Assembly: GCA_964488865.1 (NCBI GenBank) | Contig: CAZAWR010000016.1 | Span: forward strand, 1 to 64,000 | Length of the DNA stretch: 64,000 bases | Direction: 5' to 3' | Source of the DNA: MWCO01 sp964488865 | GTDB lineage: Bacteria > Myxococcota_A > Polyangia > Polyangiales > Polyangiaceae | Part shown: in pieces, positions 44,531 to 53,542 of the stretch | Layout of the letters: each line of letters begins with the position of its first letter | How positions within the stretch are numbered: the stretch's first letter is position 1 | Translations under genes and position numbers: made by a program | The notes under the pieces: generated by a model | Seen by the model: the letters and a program-made list of their open reading frames with translations, nothing else | The model's database searches: none | Told to the model about the DNA's origin: nothing

Positions 44531-45679
44531 TCACAGAAGGCGTCGCGGGCCCTGGAGGGTGGTGCCCGAGAATCGGCGGAGCGAGACGTTCATGAGCAAA
44601 CCGAGGCCAATGAGGATGGTGATGACGGACGAGCCGCCATAGGAGAACAGCGGCAAGGTGACGCCCACGACGGGGAGCAAGCCGAGGACCATGCCGAGGT
44701 TGAAAATGGCGTGCCAGTAGAGCATGGCGCCGACCCCGACGGCCACGACGGCACCGAAGCGGTCACGGGCTTGGGCGGCGATGCGGACGGACCAGAGGAT
44801 GAGGAAGACGTAGAGGCTGAGCAGGGCGAGACAGCCGAGGAATCCCCAGTCTTCGGCGAAGACCGGGAAGGGGAAGTCGGTGTACTGGTCTGGGAGGAAG
44901 AGGTACTGGTTTTGGGTGCCCTTCATGTAGCCCTGACCGGTGAGGCCGCCGTTGCCGACGGCGATGCGGGCGTGGTGGGCATGCCAGCCCACGCCGCGGA
45001 TGTCGGCTTCGGGGTTCATGAAAGCGGTGATTCGACCGCGCTGGTATTCCTTGAGGCCGAAGTTCCACATGAGGACAGCGACGGTCGAGACGGTCGCGAG
45101 GCTGAAGACGGCGGTCTTCCAGTGCACGCGGGTCAGTGCGACGATGGATCCGAAGATGAGTCCGAGGATGATGGACGTCCCAAGGTCGGGCTGTTGCTGG
45201 ACGAGCACGACGGGCAAGAGGGTAAGGAGGGTGGGAATGACGAGGTCTCGCAGGGTGCGGGCTTCGGACTTGGGGTCGTTGTGCAGGTACTTGGCGAGCG
45301 CGATGGTGAGGGCGAGCTTCATGAACTCGCTCGGCTGGAAGCCGAAGGAGCCTATGTTGATCCATCGAGCGGAGCCGCGGATGTCCTTTCCGAGGATGAG
45401 GACGATGATGAGCAGCAGGACGCCGACGGCATAGATGACGTACCCTGCTTGCTCGAAGTAGCGGTAGTCGAGGGAGGCGACCATGATGGCGAGGATTCCG
45501 CCAGCGACGAGCCAGTAGACCTGGTTGAGGTATAGCTCGCCGCGGGAGGCGCCGTAGACGCTGGTCGCGCTGTACAGGTTGACGATGCCGATGACGGCGA
45601 TGAGGGCGGCGCAGATGAACAAGGGCCAGTCGAAACGGTCCCTCGTCTGGAGGCCCTGGTTGCCTAGCTGCAGACTCAT
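44531..45679 (-). CDS. rodA: Peptidoglycan glycosyltransferase RodA (SEDS)
   Basis: A 382-residue polytopic membrane enzyme that polymerises glycan strands for cell elongation together with its partner PBP2. The SEDS signatures are clear: FGFQPSEFMKLALTIALAKY, VLVQQQPDLGTSIIL, NGGLTGQGYMKGTQNQYLFLPD with DFPFPVFAEDWGFLG, and the C-terminal SYGGSS. Its ATG at 45679 overlaps the PBP2 stop (ATGA), so the two are translationally coupled. It is the last gene of the mre operon. Confidence 0.96.
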   Translation of the reverse strand: MSLQLGNQGLQTRDRFDWPLFICAALIAVIGIVNLYSATSVYGASRGELYLNQVYWLVAGGILAIMVASLDYRYFEQAGYVIYAVGVLLLIIVLILGKDIRGSARWINIGSFGFQPSEFMKLALTIALAKYLHNDPKSEARTLRDLVIPTLLTLLPVVLVQQQPDLGTSIILGLIFGSIVALTRVHWKTAVFSLATVSTVAVLMWNFGLKEYQRGRITAFMNPEADIRGVGWHAHHARIAVGNGGLTGQGYMKGTQNQYLFLPDQYTDFPFPVFAEDWGFLGCLALLSLYVFLILWSVRIAAQARDRFGAVVAVGVGAMLYWHAIFNLGMVLGLLPVVGVTLPLFSYGGSSVITILIGLGLLMNVSLRRFSGTTLQGPRRLL

Positions 45680-47589
45680 GGGGTCCCCGCGCCTGGCTTG
45701 GTGTCGGTGCTGCCCTTGGCGGCGCGTTCCGCCTTGAGCTGTTCGTACGCCCGCACGATCTGGAAGACGACGGGGGCGGCGTGCTTGCCGCCTGCGCCGC
45801 CGTGCTCGATGATGACGACGAGGGCGATCTCGGGTGCGGAGGCTGGGGCGTATCCGGAAAACCACGCGTGGTCCCGGTTGAAGAACCAGATCCTGGTGTC
45901 GTCGCCGGCCCTGACCGTTCGGTGCGAAACCTGTGCGGTGCCTGTCTTGCCGGCGACGTCGATGCCGGGGAGTCGTTCCCGGTAGGCGGTGCCGCGGTCG
46001 GTGTTGACGACGCCCCACAGCGCTTTGCGAAGAAGTTCCAGGTCTTCTGGTCGTGCGGTCACGCGACGTCGCACACGGGGCGAGAAGTCCTGGACGACCA
46101 TGCCGTCCGCGGTCTCGACGGCGCGGACGATCTGGGGCTCGTAGAGGGTGCCGCCGTTGGCGAGGGCGGCGTAGGCGAGTGTCAGCTGCAGGACGGAGAC
46201 GGTGGTGGCGCCTTGTCCGATGGCGGCATTGAGGGTGAAGCCTTGTCGGAACTGGCGGTAGTGCTGCGCGTACCACGCGCGTGTGGGCATGCGGCCGGCG
46301 GCCTCGGGGTTGGTGCCCAGGCCCGTCTTCTGACCGAAGCCGAAGTCCAGGCCGACCTTGGCGATGCGGTCCATGCCGATGCGCTCACCGAGTTGGTAGT
46401 AGTAGACGTTGCAGGACTCGACGATGGACTTGTGCAGTTCCACGTTGCCGTGCACGTGGGTGCACTTGAACACGCGGTTGCCGAACTGGTGGAAGCCGCG
46501 GCACCGCGTCCCCTGGCGGATGTCGAGGAGTCGTTCGTTGAGGGCTGCGAGCGCCGTGAAGGGCTTGAACGTCGAGCCTGGCGGGTAGGCGCCGCTCATG
46601 GATTTGTCGAGCATGGGTCGGAGGGGGTCGGTCAGGGCTCGCTTGTAAGCGGAGCGCAGGGCGGCCTTCCCATTGCCTCCGGACAGATCGTTCGGGTCGT
46701 AGGATGGCTTGGACACCATGCCGAGGATGCGCCCGGTTCGTACCTCGACGACGACGGCCGCGCCTGCGAGGTGGGCCCGCATGGCCGCGTGGATGGCCTG
46801 CTGGATATCCAGGTCCACGGTGAGCCGGATGTCTCGTCCGGGAACGGGGTCCCGTCGCTTAGGGTCGTCGACGAGTTGGGCGGCTTCGGCGGTGGAGTGC
46901 CTGCGCCCTCGCGCATCGACGACGACTTTCTCCCAGCCACGGCGTCCGCGCATGTAGCTTTCCCAACCACGCTCCACGCCGGCGGCGCCTCTGCGGTCGC
47001 CTTCCATGTATCCGATACTGCGAAGGCGCATGAGCAGGTCTCCGTCGACCTCGGACATGTAGCCGAGGACCTGGGCGCCCATTTCCTTGAAGGGGTAGTA
47101 GCGGACCGGTGTGGGGACGACTTCGATGCCGCGCAGGTCTCCGCTATGGGTGTCGAGGATGGCGACGGTGTCGCGCGAGACGTCCTCCTTGAGGAGGATT
47201 TGCCAATCCTTTCGGGGTCCAGCGCGGAGCTTCTCGATTCGCTGTGCGAGTTGGTCGCGCTCGGCGTCCGGGATTTGCATGAAGTCGACGAGCTTTGGCC
47301 AGACCTCGTTCATGTCGAGGCGGGAGGGGACGCAGTAGACGTTGTAGGAGGGGCGGCTGGCGGCGAGGACGCGACCGAAGCGGTCACGGATGACGCCGCG
47401 GGTGGTTGCGAGGGTGGTTTTTCGGATGACATTTTCCCGCGCGAGAGCCTTGTACTTGTCGGAGTCGAGGACCTGCAGGACGAAGAGTCGGACGGTGATG
47501 ATGAGGAAGCCGAGGACGACGCCGAGGGCGAGCCAGCGTGGTCGACGGCGGAACTCGGCGATGTCCGTGCGAGAAGCGAGCAAGCTCAT
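45676..47589 (-). CDS. mrdA: Penicillin-binding protein 2 (elongasome transpeptidase)
   Basis: A 637-residue class B PBP that crosslinks peptidoglycan during elongation. One N-terminal membrane helix (LALGVVLGFLIITVRLFVLQ), a dimerisation region with RGVIRDRFGRVLA, and a transpeptidase domain with the active-site SxxK in GSTFKP, SxN in ESCNVYYY, and KTGT in AGKTGTAQV. I start at ATG 47589, which overlaps the MreD stop by ATGA; the longer frame upstream is antisense to mreD. It acts in the inner membrane with RodA and MreBCD. Confidence 0.96.
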   Translation of the reverse strand: MSLLASRTDIAEFRRRPRWLALGVVLGFLIITVRLFVLQVLDSDKYKALARENVIRKTTLATTRGVIRDRFGRVLAASRPSYNVYCVPSRLDMNEVWPKLVDFMQIPDAERDQLAQRIEKLRAGPRKDWQILLKEDVSRDTVAILDTHSGDLRGIEVVPTPVRYYPFKEMGAQVLGYMSEVDGDLLMRLRSIGYMEGDRRGAAGVERGWESYMRGRRGWEKVVVDARGRRHSTAEAAQLVDDPKRRDPVPGRDIRLTVDLDIQQAIHAAMRAHLAGAAVVVEVRTGRILGMVSKPSYDPNDLSGGNGKAALRSAYKRALTDPLRPMLDKSMSGAYPPGSTFKPFTALAALNERLLDIRQGTRCRGFHQFGNRVFKCTHVHGNVELHKSIVESCNVYYYQLGERIGMDRIAKVGLDFGFGQKTGLGTNPEAAGRMPTRAWYAQHYRQFRQGFTLNAAIGQGATTVSVLQLTLAYAALANGGTLYEPQIVRAVETADGMVVQDFSPRVRRRVTARPEDLELLRKALWGVVNTDRGTAYRERLPGIDVAGKTGTAQVSHRTVRAGDDTRIWFFNRDHAWFSGYAPASAPEIALVVIIEHGGAGGKHAAPVVFQIVRAYEQLKAERAAKGSTDTKPGAGTP

Positions 47590-48110
47590 GTCGGTGTTCG
47601 CTCCGCGCGGGGCAGGGCGCCCGTTGCCTGATGCAGCTTGGCCGCGAGGCGGAAGACGATGGGGGAGAACAGCGCGGTTCCGATGGCGTGGGGCAGCACG
47701 AGGTCGAGCATCTCGCGTGCACCGTGGGGGGTGGCACCGAAGATGGCGAGCAAGACGAGCACCATCACGCTTTGCACGACGGAGAAGACGAAGGCGAGGG
47801 GGACCTGGGTGATGATGTGCTGCGCGGCGAGGCGAACGCCTGCGGCTCGGGCGAGCACGAAGGTGGCGACGGAGACGAAGGTGAACAGGCCGACGGGAGC
47901 GGAGGCGAGCAGGTCGAGGCCATAGCCCATGACGCAAGCAAGGGCAGCACCTCGCGACAGGGAGTACTCATGCACGCCCATGAAGACGAGCAGGGGGAGG
48001 ATGAGCGATGGGGTCAAGCCGGAGAGGGGCACCCATCCCAGGAGCCAGAACAGGGAAGACTGAACGAACAGCAGACCCAGGCCAATGAGCAGGAGTGCAG
48101 TGTTGCGCAT
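47586..48110 (-). CDS. mreD: Rod-shape protein MreD
   Basis: A 174-residue integral membrane protein with five or so helices (LLLIGLGLLFVQSSLFWLLG, LILPLLVFMGVHE, GLFTFVSVATFVLARAAG). Its size, topology and position between mreC and mrdA identify it, as MreD sequences are poorly conserved. It ends in an ATGA overlap with mrdA and starts two bases after mreC. It links MreC and the synthases in the elongasome. Confidence 0.9.
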   Translation of the reverse strand: MRNTALLLIGLGLLFVQSSLFWLLGWVPLSGLTPSLILPLLVFMGVHEYSLSRGAALACVMGYGLDLLASAPVGLFTFVSVATFVLARAAGVRLAAQHIITQVPLAFVFSVVQSVMVLVLLAIFGATPHGAREMLDLVLPHAIGTALFSPIVFRLAAKLHQATGALPRAERTPT

Positions 48111-48112
48111 GG

Positions 48113-48973
48113 TCAGGGCTTGGGTGTTTCGTCGGCGCCCTTTTCGGGCTCCATCGAGGTGACGATGAGGACGTTGTCGAGGCGTGACAGGTCGACTGCA
48201 GGGGTCGCCTCGACGGTCTGGTAGATCCCGAAGTCTCGTCGGACGACTTCGGTGACGCGGGCCACGGGCAGGCCTTTGGGGAACCGCTTTCCGACGCCGC
48301 TGGTGAGCAGCAGGTCGCCGACGGCGACCTCGTCGGTGCGCTGGACGTACTCCACTCGGCAGGAGTAGCGGGAGCGGTCCCCGGTTCCGCGAACGATGCC
48401 GCGAGCGCCGGTGCGTTCCACGACGACATCGATGCCGCTGCCGGAGTCGACGGTGAGCAGGACGTCGATGGTGTCTCCGGCGACGCGGTGGACGGTTCCG
48501 ACGACGCCGTCGAGGGCGAGGACGGGCATGTTGGGCCGGATGTTTCGCGCGCTTCGGTCGAGGGTGACGCGGGCAACGCGGAAGAACTCGGTGGTGTCCT
48601 TGGATACGACGTGAGCGGAGACGAGGTCGGCGGGCAGGGAGCTTCGGAGGTCGAGGAGCTTTTTGAGGCGGGCGTTCTTGATCTCGAGCTGTTCGAGGTG
48701 GCGGACGCGGGCGTTGAGTCGCGCGTTTTCGTATGCGAGTTGACGGTTGTCGGCCTTGACGTCGACGAGGTAGACGTAGTCGCCGACGATGGACGAGATG
48801 CCGCGGGCGAGCAGGGACGCGGCGTACTGAAAGGGCGTGGATACGCGGATGATGGCGCGGTCGAGCGGGTTGAGTGCGCGCGGGTCGCGCACGTTCGCGC
48901 GCAGGAAGAAGAAGGGCACCGCCAAGAGGATGACGACGATGACTGCGTCGCGATAGCGCCGAAGGGAGTTCAC
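48113..48973 (-). CDS. mreC: Rod-shape protein MreC
   Basis: A 286-residue protein with one N-terminal membrane helix (AVIVVILLAVPFFFLR), a coiled coil (about 75-110) and the periplasmic beta domain (RVTLDRSARNIRPNMPVLAL, GVVGTVHRVAGDT, VAVGDLLLTSGVGKRFPKGLPVARV), matching MreC. MreC binds PBP2 and promotes its active form. It lies 36 bases after mreB. Confidence 0.95.
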   Translation of the reverse strand: MNSLRRYRDAVIVVILLAVPFFFLRANVRDPRALNPLDRAIIRVSTPFQYAASLLARGISSIVGDYVYLVDVKADNRQLAYENARLNARVRHLEQLEIKNARLKKLLDLRSSLPADLVSAHVVSKDTTEFFRVARVTLDRSARNIRPNMPVLALDGVVGTVHRVAGDTIDVLLTVDSGSGIDVVVERTGARGIVRGTGDRSRYSCRVEYVQRTDEVAVGDLLLTSGVGKRFPKGLPVARVTEVVRRDFGIYQTVEATPAVDLSRLDNVLIVTSMEPEKGADETPKP

Positions 48974-49009
48974 GATCGTGTTGCTCCGGTCGCGATCGGG
49001 CCGCGTCCG

Positions 49010-50044
49010 CTAGCCGATCGTGACCTCCTTGAGGAGTTCCATGTGGTCGAGGGCTTTGCCACTTCCTAGCACGACCGCGGAGATGGGGTCGTCGCAGACC
49101 ATGACGGGCAGGCCGGTTTCCTCCCGAAGGAGGACATCGAGGTTCTTGAGCAAGGATCCTCCACCGGTGAGGACGATGCCCTTGTCGACGATATCGGCCG
49201 CGAGTTCGGGGGGAGTGCGTTCGAGGGCGACGAGGACAGCTTCGACGATGGCGTTGATGGGCTCGCTGAGGGCTTCCCGGATCTCGTCGGAGTGGACGAC
49301 GATGGTTTTGGGGACGCCTGCGACCATGTCGCGGCCTTTGACTTCCATCGTGGCTTGCTGTTCGAGGGGATAAGCGTTGCCGATGGTCATCTTGATGCGC
49401 TCGGCGGTTTGCTCCCCGATGGCGAGGTTGTACTTGCGCTTCATGTAGGCGACGATGGACTCATCCATCTTGTCGCCGCCGACGCGAACGGACTGGGAGT
49501 AGACGATGCCAGCGAGGGAGATGACGGCGACTTCGGTGGTTCCGCCGCCGATATCGACGACCATGTTGCCGCTGGGCTCGGTGATGGGCAAGCCAGCGCC
49601 GATGGCGGCGGCCATGGGTTCTTCGATGAGGTAGACCTCGCGGGCACCGGCTCCTTCGGCGCTCTCCTTGACGGCACGCTTCTCGACCTCGGTGATCCCG
49701 AAGGGCACACAGATGATGATTCGCGGCTTGACGAGCGTGCGGCGTGTGGTGGCGCGGGCGATGAACCAGCGCAGCATGGCCTCGGTGATCTCGAAGTCGG
49801 CGATGACCCCATCGCGCAGGGGGCGGATCGCCTGGATGTTCCCGGGGGTGCGGCCGAGCATCTCCTTGGCCTCGCGTCCGACGGCCAGCACCTTCTTGGC
49901 ACCGCGGCTGTCTTGCTGGACGGCGACCACGGAGGGCTCGCAGGAGACGATCCCCTTGCCCCGCACGTAGATCAGCGTCGTTGCCGTGCCGAGGTCGATG
50001 GCAAGGTCGTTGGAGAAGAGGCCGTAGAGCCAATCGAAGATCAT
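49010..50044 (-). CDS. mreB: Rod-shape actin homolog MreB
   Basis: A 344-residue ATP-binding cytoskeletal protein that guides cell-wall synthesis along the sides of rods. Motifs: DLGTATTLIYVRGKGIV, the second phosphate loop MVVDIGGGTTEVAVISL, GGDKMDESIVAYMKRKYNL, and GIVLTGGGSLLKNLD. Length and sequence are standard. The ATG at 50044 has GAGG about nine bases upstream. It heads mreBCD-mrdA-rodA, which implies a rod-shaped cell. Confidence 0.97.
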   Translation of the reverse strand: MIFDWLYGLFSNDLAIDLGTATTLIYVRGKGIVSCEPSVVAVQQDSRGAKKVLAVGREAKEMLGRTPGNIQAIRPLRDGVIADFEITEAMLRWFIARATTRRTLVKPRIIICVPFGITEVEKRAVKESAEGAGAREVYLIEEPMAAAIGAGLPITEPSGNMVVDIGGGTTEVAVISLAGIVYSQSVRVGGDKMDESIVAYMKRKYNLAIGEQTAERIKMTIGNAYPLEQQATMEVKGRDMVAGVPKTIVVHSDEIREALSEPINAIVEAVLVALERTPPELAADIVDKGIVLTGGGSLLKNLDVLLREETGLPVMVCDDPISAVVLGSGKALDHMELLKEVTIG

Positions 50045-50384
50045 CTCGTAGCCTCTGCGGTCCGGCGATGGCTCATGGCATGCAATCGTTTGAACAGAAT
50101 CGGGCGGACGAGGTTGACGAATCCATCATCCGAAGGTCCAGAAGCAAGGGAAGTGGTGGGCAAGCTCCGCTCGAGCAGGGTATCGAGACGCTTGCAGGTC
50201 TGGGCGGGTCTCGTAACACGCGACCCTGGGCAAGGCAAATCGGGCCATCGGGAGGCTGCTCGTGCGTTCAGACAAGGGGTGCCGGGGCCCGACTGCGAGA
50301 GACGAACGACGACGTTCCCCACCACGGGTGGGGAGCGGAAGCTCAATTCAGTCTGTGATCGGAGCCACAACACGCAGGGCGCGC
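50045..50384 (-). promoter_or_regulatory. Long mreB leader with hairpin and an overlapping small frame
   Basis: The 330 or so bases between the promoter at 50385-50412 and mreB contain a perfect eight-base hairpin TCCCCACC/GGTGGGGA with a three-base loop (50316-50334). A 110-codon frame runs from ATG 50373 through the whole leader and ends in an ATGA overlap with mreB. Its codons have lower third-position G+C than neighbours and no protein family is recognised, so it may be chance. The overlap geometry is nevertheless that of translational coupling. Confidence 0.35.
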
Positions 50385-50412
50385 GTTATATGCCCGTGCC
50401 GTCGCAAGTCAA
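50385..50412 (-). promoter_or_regulatory. Sigma-70-type promoter for mreBCD-mrdA-rodA
   Basis: On the minus strand, TTGACT (50412-50407) and TATAAC (50390-50385) are 16 bases apart. Both are close matches to the consensus in a very GC-rich region where such hexamers are rare. It lies between the RRM gene end (50445) and mreB, pointing toward mreB, so it gives the shape operon its own transcript with a start near 50378. Confidence 0.65.
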
Positions 50413-50444
50413 GGTGGAGCATGCCCACGTTGTGCGGCGAAAGG

Positions 50445-51266
50445 TTACTCGTCTTCGAAGTCGTCGGAGAACCCGCCCCGCCGTCGTCCCGAACGCCGCT
50501 TCTCTTTTGTCTTGGGTCGTCCCGGGCCCTTGGCCTTTTCGGCTTCCAGCTTGGGTCGCTTGCGATCCTCGTGGGTTCGGCGTGGGGCGTCCTGCGGGGG
50601 TGGAGGCGGCATGAACTCGAAGTCGCCGGAGTCGGGTCCGCCTCCTGGCCGCGGGCCCCCCATGGGACGAGGCCCATCGAAACGCTCCGGCCGCGCAGGC
50701 CGGTCTCCTTTGGGATGCGCGATGTTGATGATGAGCCGCCGGCCGTTCATCTCCGCGGTCTGCAGCTTCGTCAGCGCATCGACGGCGGCTTCTCCGCTCT
50801 CCATGTTCACGAAGCCGAAGCCGCGCCGGCGTCCGTCTGCCCCGACGGGCAAGTTGATTCGGGCGACGCCTTCGACGCCCAGCGTCTTGAACAACGCGTC
50901 GAGCTTTTCTTCGGTGCAGTCGTAGGGGAGGTTTCCGACGTACAGGGTGCGGTCTTGGCTGATCGGGGGTTGGGTGAGGCGAGGTCCTTCTGATCGCTTG
51001 GGGGCTTCGGCTTGGAAGGGGCGCACAGAGATCGAGCGTCCTGCCTGCACGGACCCATCGAGCGCATCTCGCGCTGCTTCTGCTTGCTCCGATCCGGACA
51101 TGGTCACGAAGCCGAATCCACGTGGCTTCCCCGTGGCCCGGTCTCGAGGAATGCTCACATCCATGACCGTTCCCCCGGTCGCTTCGAAGAGCTGACGGAG
51201 AACGTCCTCGGTGATGGTATCGGGCAAGCCCGCGACGAACAGCTTGCGAGCATCCTCGGTCGACAT
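50445..51266 (-). CDS. RNA-binding protein with two RRM domains
   Basis: A 273-residue protein with two RRM folds. RRM1 (about 8-85) has KLFVAGLP (RNP2) and KPRGFGFVTM (RNP1); RRM2 (about 104-180) has TLYVGNLP and RRRGFGFVNM. Aromatic residues needed for stacking on RNA are present in both. The C-terminal 90 residues are disordered, with Gly/Pro/Arg blocks and a basic Lys/Arg tail. Bacterial two-RRM proteins are known in cyanobacteria and some proteobacteria, including myxobacteria. I use ATG 51266; AGGAGAGG lies upstream at a slightly long spacing. Confidence 0.92.
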   Translation of the reverse strand: MSTEDARKLFVAGLPDTITEDVLRQLFEATGGTVMDVSIPRDRATGKPRGFGFVTMSGSEQAEAARDALDGSVQAGRSISVRPFQAEAPKRSEGPRLTQPPISQDRTLYVGNLPYDCTEEKLDALFKTLGVEGVARINLPVGADGRRRGFGFVNMESGEAAVDALTKLQTAEMNGRRLIINIAHPKGDRPARPERFDGPRPMGGPRPGGGPDSGDFEFMPPPPPQDAPRRTHEDRKRPKLEAEKAKGPGRPKTKEKRRSGRRRGGFSDDFEDE

Positions 51267-51542
51267 GCAGATGTGCCTCTCCTTTCGGTTGCCGGCGCGC
51301 CGGCGCCGACGCACGGTCCTCTCGTGGACCTCCCCCAGGATACACCGCCACGATTCGGCGGGGAAACCGCTAGATGAAGGGGCGGGTTGGACGGACCTTC
51401 CCGACCCCCCCCCGGATCGGGGAAAGTCCGCGAATCGACGTGGTTCTGCGCTCTCCGGGCCGTGCCGGACTGAACGGAAGATCCTCCCGGGGGGAGAATC
51501 CCCTGCCGCTCGGACGGCGTCCGCGATAGGCTCGGTGTCCTG

Positions 51543-52478
51543 ATGACGGACCCTCGTGTCAGGCTCGTGTTCAACCCGCGCGCAGGCGGGGGAGCCGCAA
51601 CGCGCCGGCTGCCCGACCTAGTCGACGCGATGCATCGAGCTGACCTCTCCTTCGAGATCGCCCGAACCGCGGGGCCCGGCGACGCGACACGCATTGCCCG
51701 CCGCTCCTTCGACGACGGGGTCGACCTGCTCGCGGTCGTGGGCGGCGACGGCACGCTCAACGAGGTGGTTCAGGCGTACGTGGACGAACACGGCGACGCG
51801 CGCGAAGGGCCCGACCTCGCGATCCTCCCCATGGGAACCGGCGGAGATTTCAAGCGCACCCTCGGACTGTCCGGTGACCTGATCGAAGCCGTCTCCAAGC
51901 TGCGTGCTGGAAACCAACGCAGCATCGACGTCGTTGCCTTGCGGCTCACGGACTTCGACGGGCGAGAGGTCACCAAGGCCTTCATCAACATCACCTCCTT
52001 CGGGATCGGTGGCGTCACCGACAAGCTCGTCAACGAAACGCCGAAGTGGCTCGGCGGCAAGACGTCGTTCTTCCTTGGGAGCGTCCGGGCCATGCTGCAG
52101 TACCGAAACGAACAGGTCCGCGTGGTGGTCGATGGAACCACCTTCGTCGACGGCCCGGTGTTCAACGTGGCGCTGGCCAACGGGCGGTACTTTGGCGGGG
52201 GCATGATGGTTGCCCCGAAGGCGGACCCCTCGGACGGCTTGCTCGACGTGGTGAGCCTGGGCGACATGAGCCGTGTGGAAGCTCTATCCCTATCTGGCAA
52301 GATTTACGAGGGGACACACCTCGCACATCCCAAGGTGGCCAGCATGCGCGGGGTGCTGGTGGAGGCGACTCCCGCGCGCAAGAGCCAGCGGGTGCTGCTC
52401 GACATGGACGGGGAGACGCCTGGAATGCTTCCGATCACGGCACGGGTGCTGCCGGGGGCGGTGCAGGTTCGCACGTGA
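51543..52478 (+). CDS. Diacylglycerol/sphingosine kinase-family lipid kinase
   Basis: A 311-residue YegS/DgkB-like protein. It has NPRAGGG near the start, the ATP-binding VVGGDGTLNEVV (about 62-73), LPMGTGGDFKR where NDF is usual in NGTANDFAR-type motifs, and the C-terminal FGGGMMVAPKADPSDGLLDV. Such enzymes phosphorylate diacylglycerol or related lipids at the membrane. It overlaps the downstream lipoprotein gene by four bases (GTGA), so both are probably expressed together. Confidence 0.9.
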   Translation: MTDPRVRLVFNPRAGGGAATRRLPDLVDAMHRADLSFEIARTAGPGDATRIARRSFDDGVDLLAVVGGDGTLNEVVQAYVDEHGDAREGPDLAILPMGTGGDFKRTLGLSGDLIEAVSKLRAGNQRSIDVVALRLTDFDGREVTKAFINITSFGIGGVTDKLVNETPKWLGGKTSFFLGSVRAMLQYRNEQVRVVVDGTTFVDGPVFNVALANGRYFGGGMMVAPKADPSDGLLDVVSLGDMSRVEALSLSGKIYEGTHLAHPKVASMRGVLVEATPARKSQRVLLDMDGETPGMLPITARVLPGAVQVRT

Positions 52479-53527
52479 GACCCCGGGTGCTGGCGTTCGT
52501 GGTGGCCGTGGCCTCGCTGCACATCGTGGGGTGCTCAGGTTGTCGAAAAGGAAAATCCGTATCGGGACAGCCAGTGCCCGCATCCGCTTCGGCCGTCCCC
52601 ACGCAGGGCCCTGCCACCGTCGTTGCCCAAGAGCCCGATGAAGACGCCCTTCACGGGCTCTGGTCCCAACGTCCCTTCCTTGCGCGTTCCGCGCTCATCT
52701 CCCTTCATCCGCACTGGTTGACCGTGACCCTGCTCGATCGCGAGGCTCGCTGCGACAGCGCGAGGCTTGTGGAGAGCGACCTCGGCATTCAGATGACCCT
52801 CCCTTCCGGCCCCAGGAACGACTTCTTCGCGGGGCAGGACATCCCCCTCGAAGTTCGGCTGCACGGTGCCGGGGGCGTCAGCCGCATTCCCCCGGGTCAC
52901 GTCACTGTTCGCATCCAGCCCTTCCGGCCCGAGCACGACGACACCGTCCGCGGGTTCCTCAGCTTCCGCTTTCGTACCGCTACTGACCCCGACGCCCCGT
53001 CCTACGCCTCTGAAGGGGTGTTCACCGCGCGCGTGTGCAACAACCGCACTACGGTTCCTTCGGTTCGTGCCCTTCCCATGGGGGAGTCGCCCGTGTCAGG
53101 CACGGTAGCAGGGCGCGCCGTGAGGCTGACGTCGATGCTCGCGTACGTGCGTGACGACGGGTACGGGTCGCCGATCGTGATGCTCAAGGGGTTCGAGGGG
53201 GACGTGGTTTGCCACACCACGCGCAGCGCGACGCCGTACCTGTTTGGTGCGGAGGTTGGGGCGGGGAGGGCTGGCAAGTACTTCCAAGGGGCGGCCTTGC
53301 CTGCGGAGTGGCAGATGCAGATGCGAATGTTTCAGTTCTCGGAGCGAAGCGTCCAAGCTGCGCACGGCGCCGGTTGGGTTCAGATCGACTCGGTCGACCT
53401 GAAGGAAGGCGGCGTGGTGAGGGGACGGCTCGGGGCAGACAATCCGAACGACGACGCGGAGTGGCGGTTCACGCTGTCGGGGCAGTTCGAGGCCAAGATG
53501 TGTGGCGTGGAACGACGCGCCTGGTGA
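52475..53527 (+). CDS. Predicted lipoprotein coupled to the lipid kinase
   Basis: A 350-residue protein. The start GTG at 52475 overlaps the lipid kinase stop (GTGA) and opens directly into a signal peptide with lipobox HIVGCSGC. A longer frame exists upstream but is out-of-frame antisense-like sequence inside the kinase gene. The mature part is beta-rich, with no recognised domain; Cys occurs only sparsely after the first region. Probably anchored to the inner or outer membrane. Its link to lipid phosphorylation is inferred only from coupling. Confidence 0.72.
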   Translation: MRPRVLAFVVAVASLHIVGCSGCRKGKSVSGQPVPASASAVPTQGPATVVAQEPDEDALHGLWSQRPFLARSALISLHPHWLTVTLLDREARCDSARLVESDLGIQMTLPSGPRNDFFAGQDIPLEVRLHGAGGVSRIPPGHVTVRIQPFRPEHDDTVRGFLSFRFRTATDPDAPSYASEGVFTARVCNNRTTVPSVRALPMGESPVSGTVAGRAVRLTSMLAYVRDDGYGSPIVMLKGFEGDVVCHTTRSATPYLFGAEVGAGRAGKYFQGAALPAEWQMQMRMFQFSERSVQAAHGAGWVQIDSVDLKEGGVVRGRLGADNPNDDAEWRFTLSGQFEAKMCGVERRAW

Positions 53528-53542
53528 GCGGTTCGGGGGCAC

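Noticed and set aside
52046..52474. N-terminal extension of the lipoprotein gene inside the lipid kinase gene
   Set aside because: The sequence is Arg/Gly-rich antiphase reading of the kinase; the GTG at 52475 opens directly into a signal peptide.
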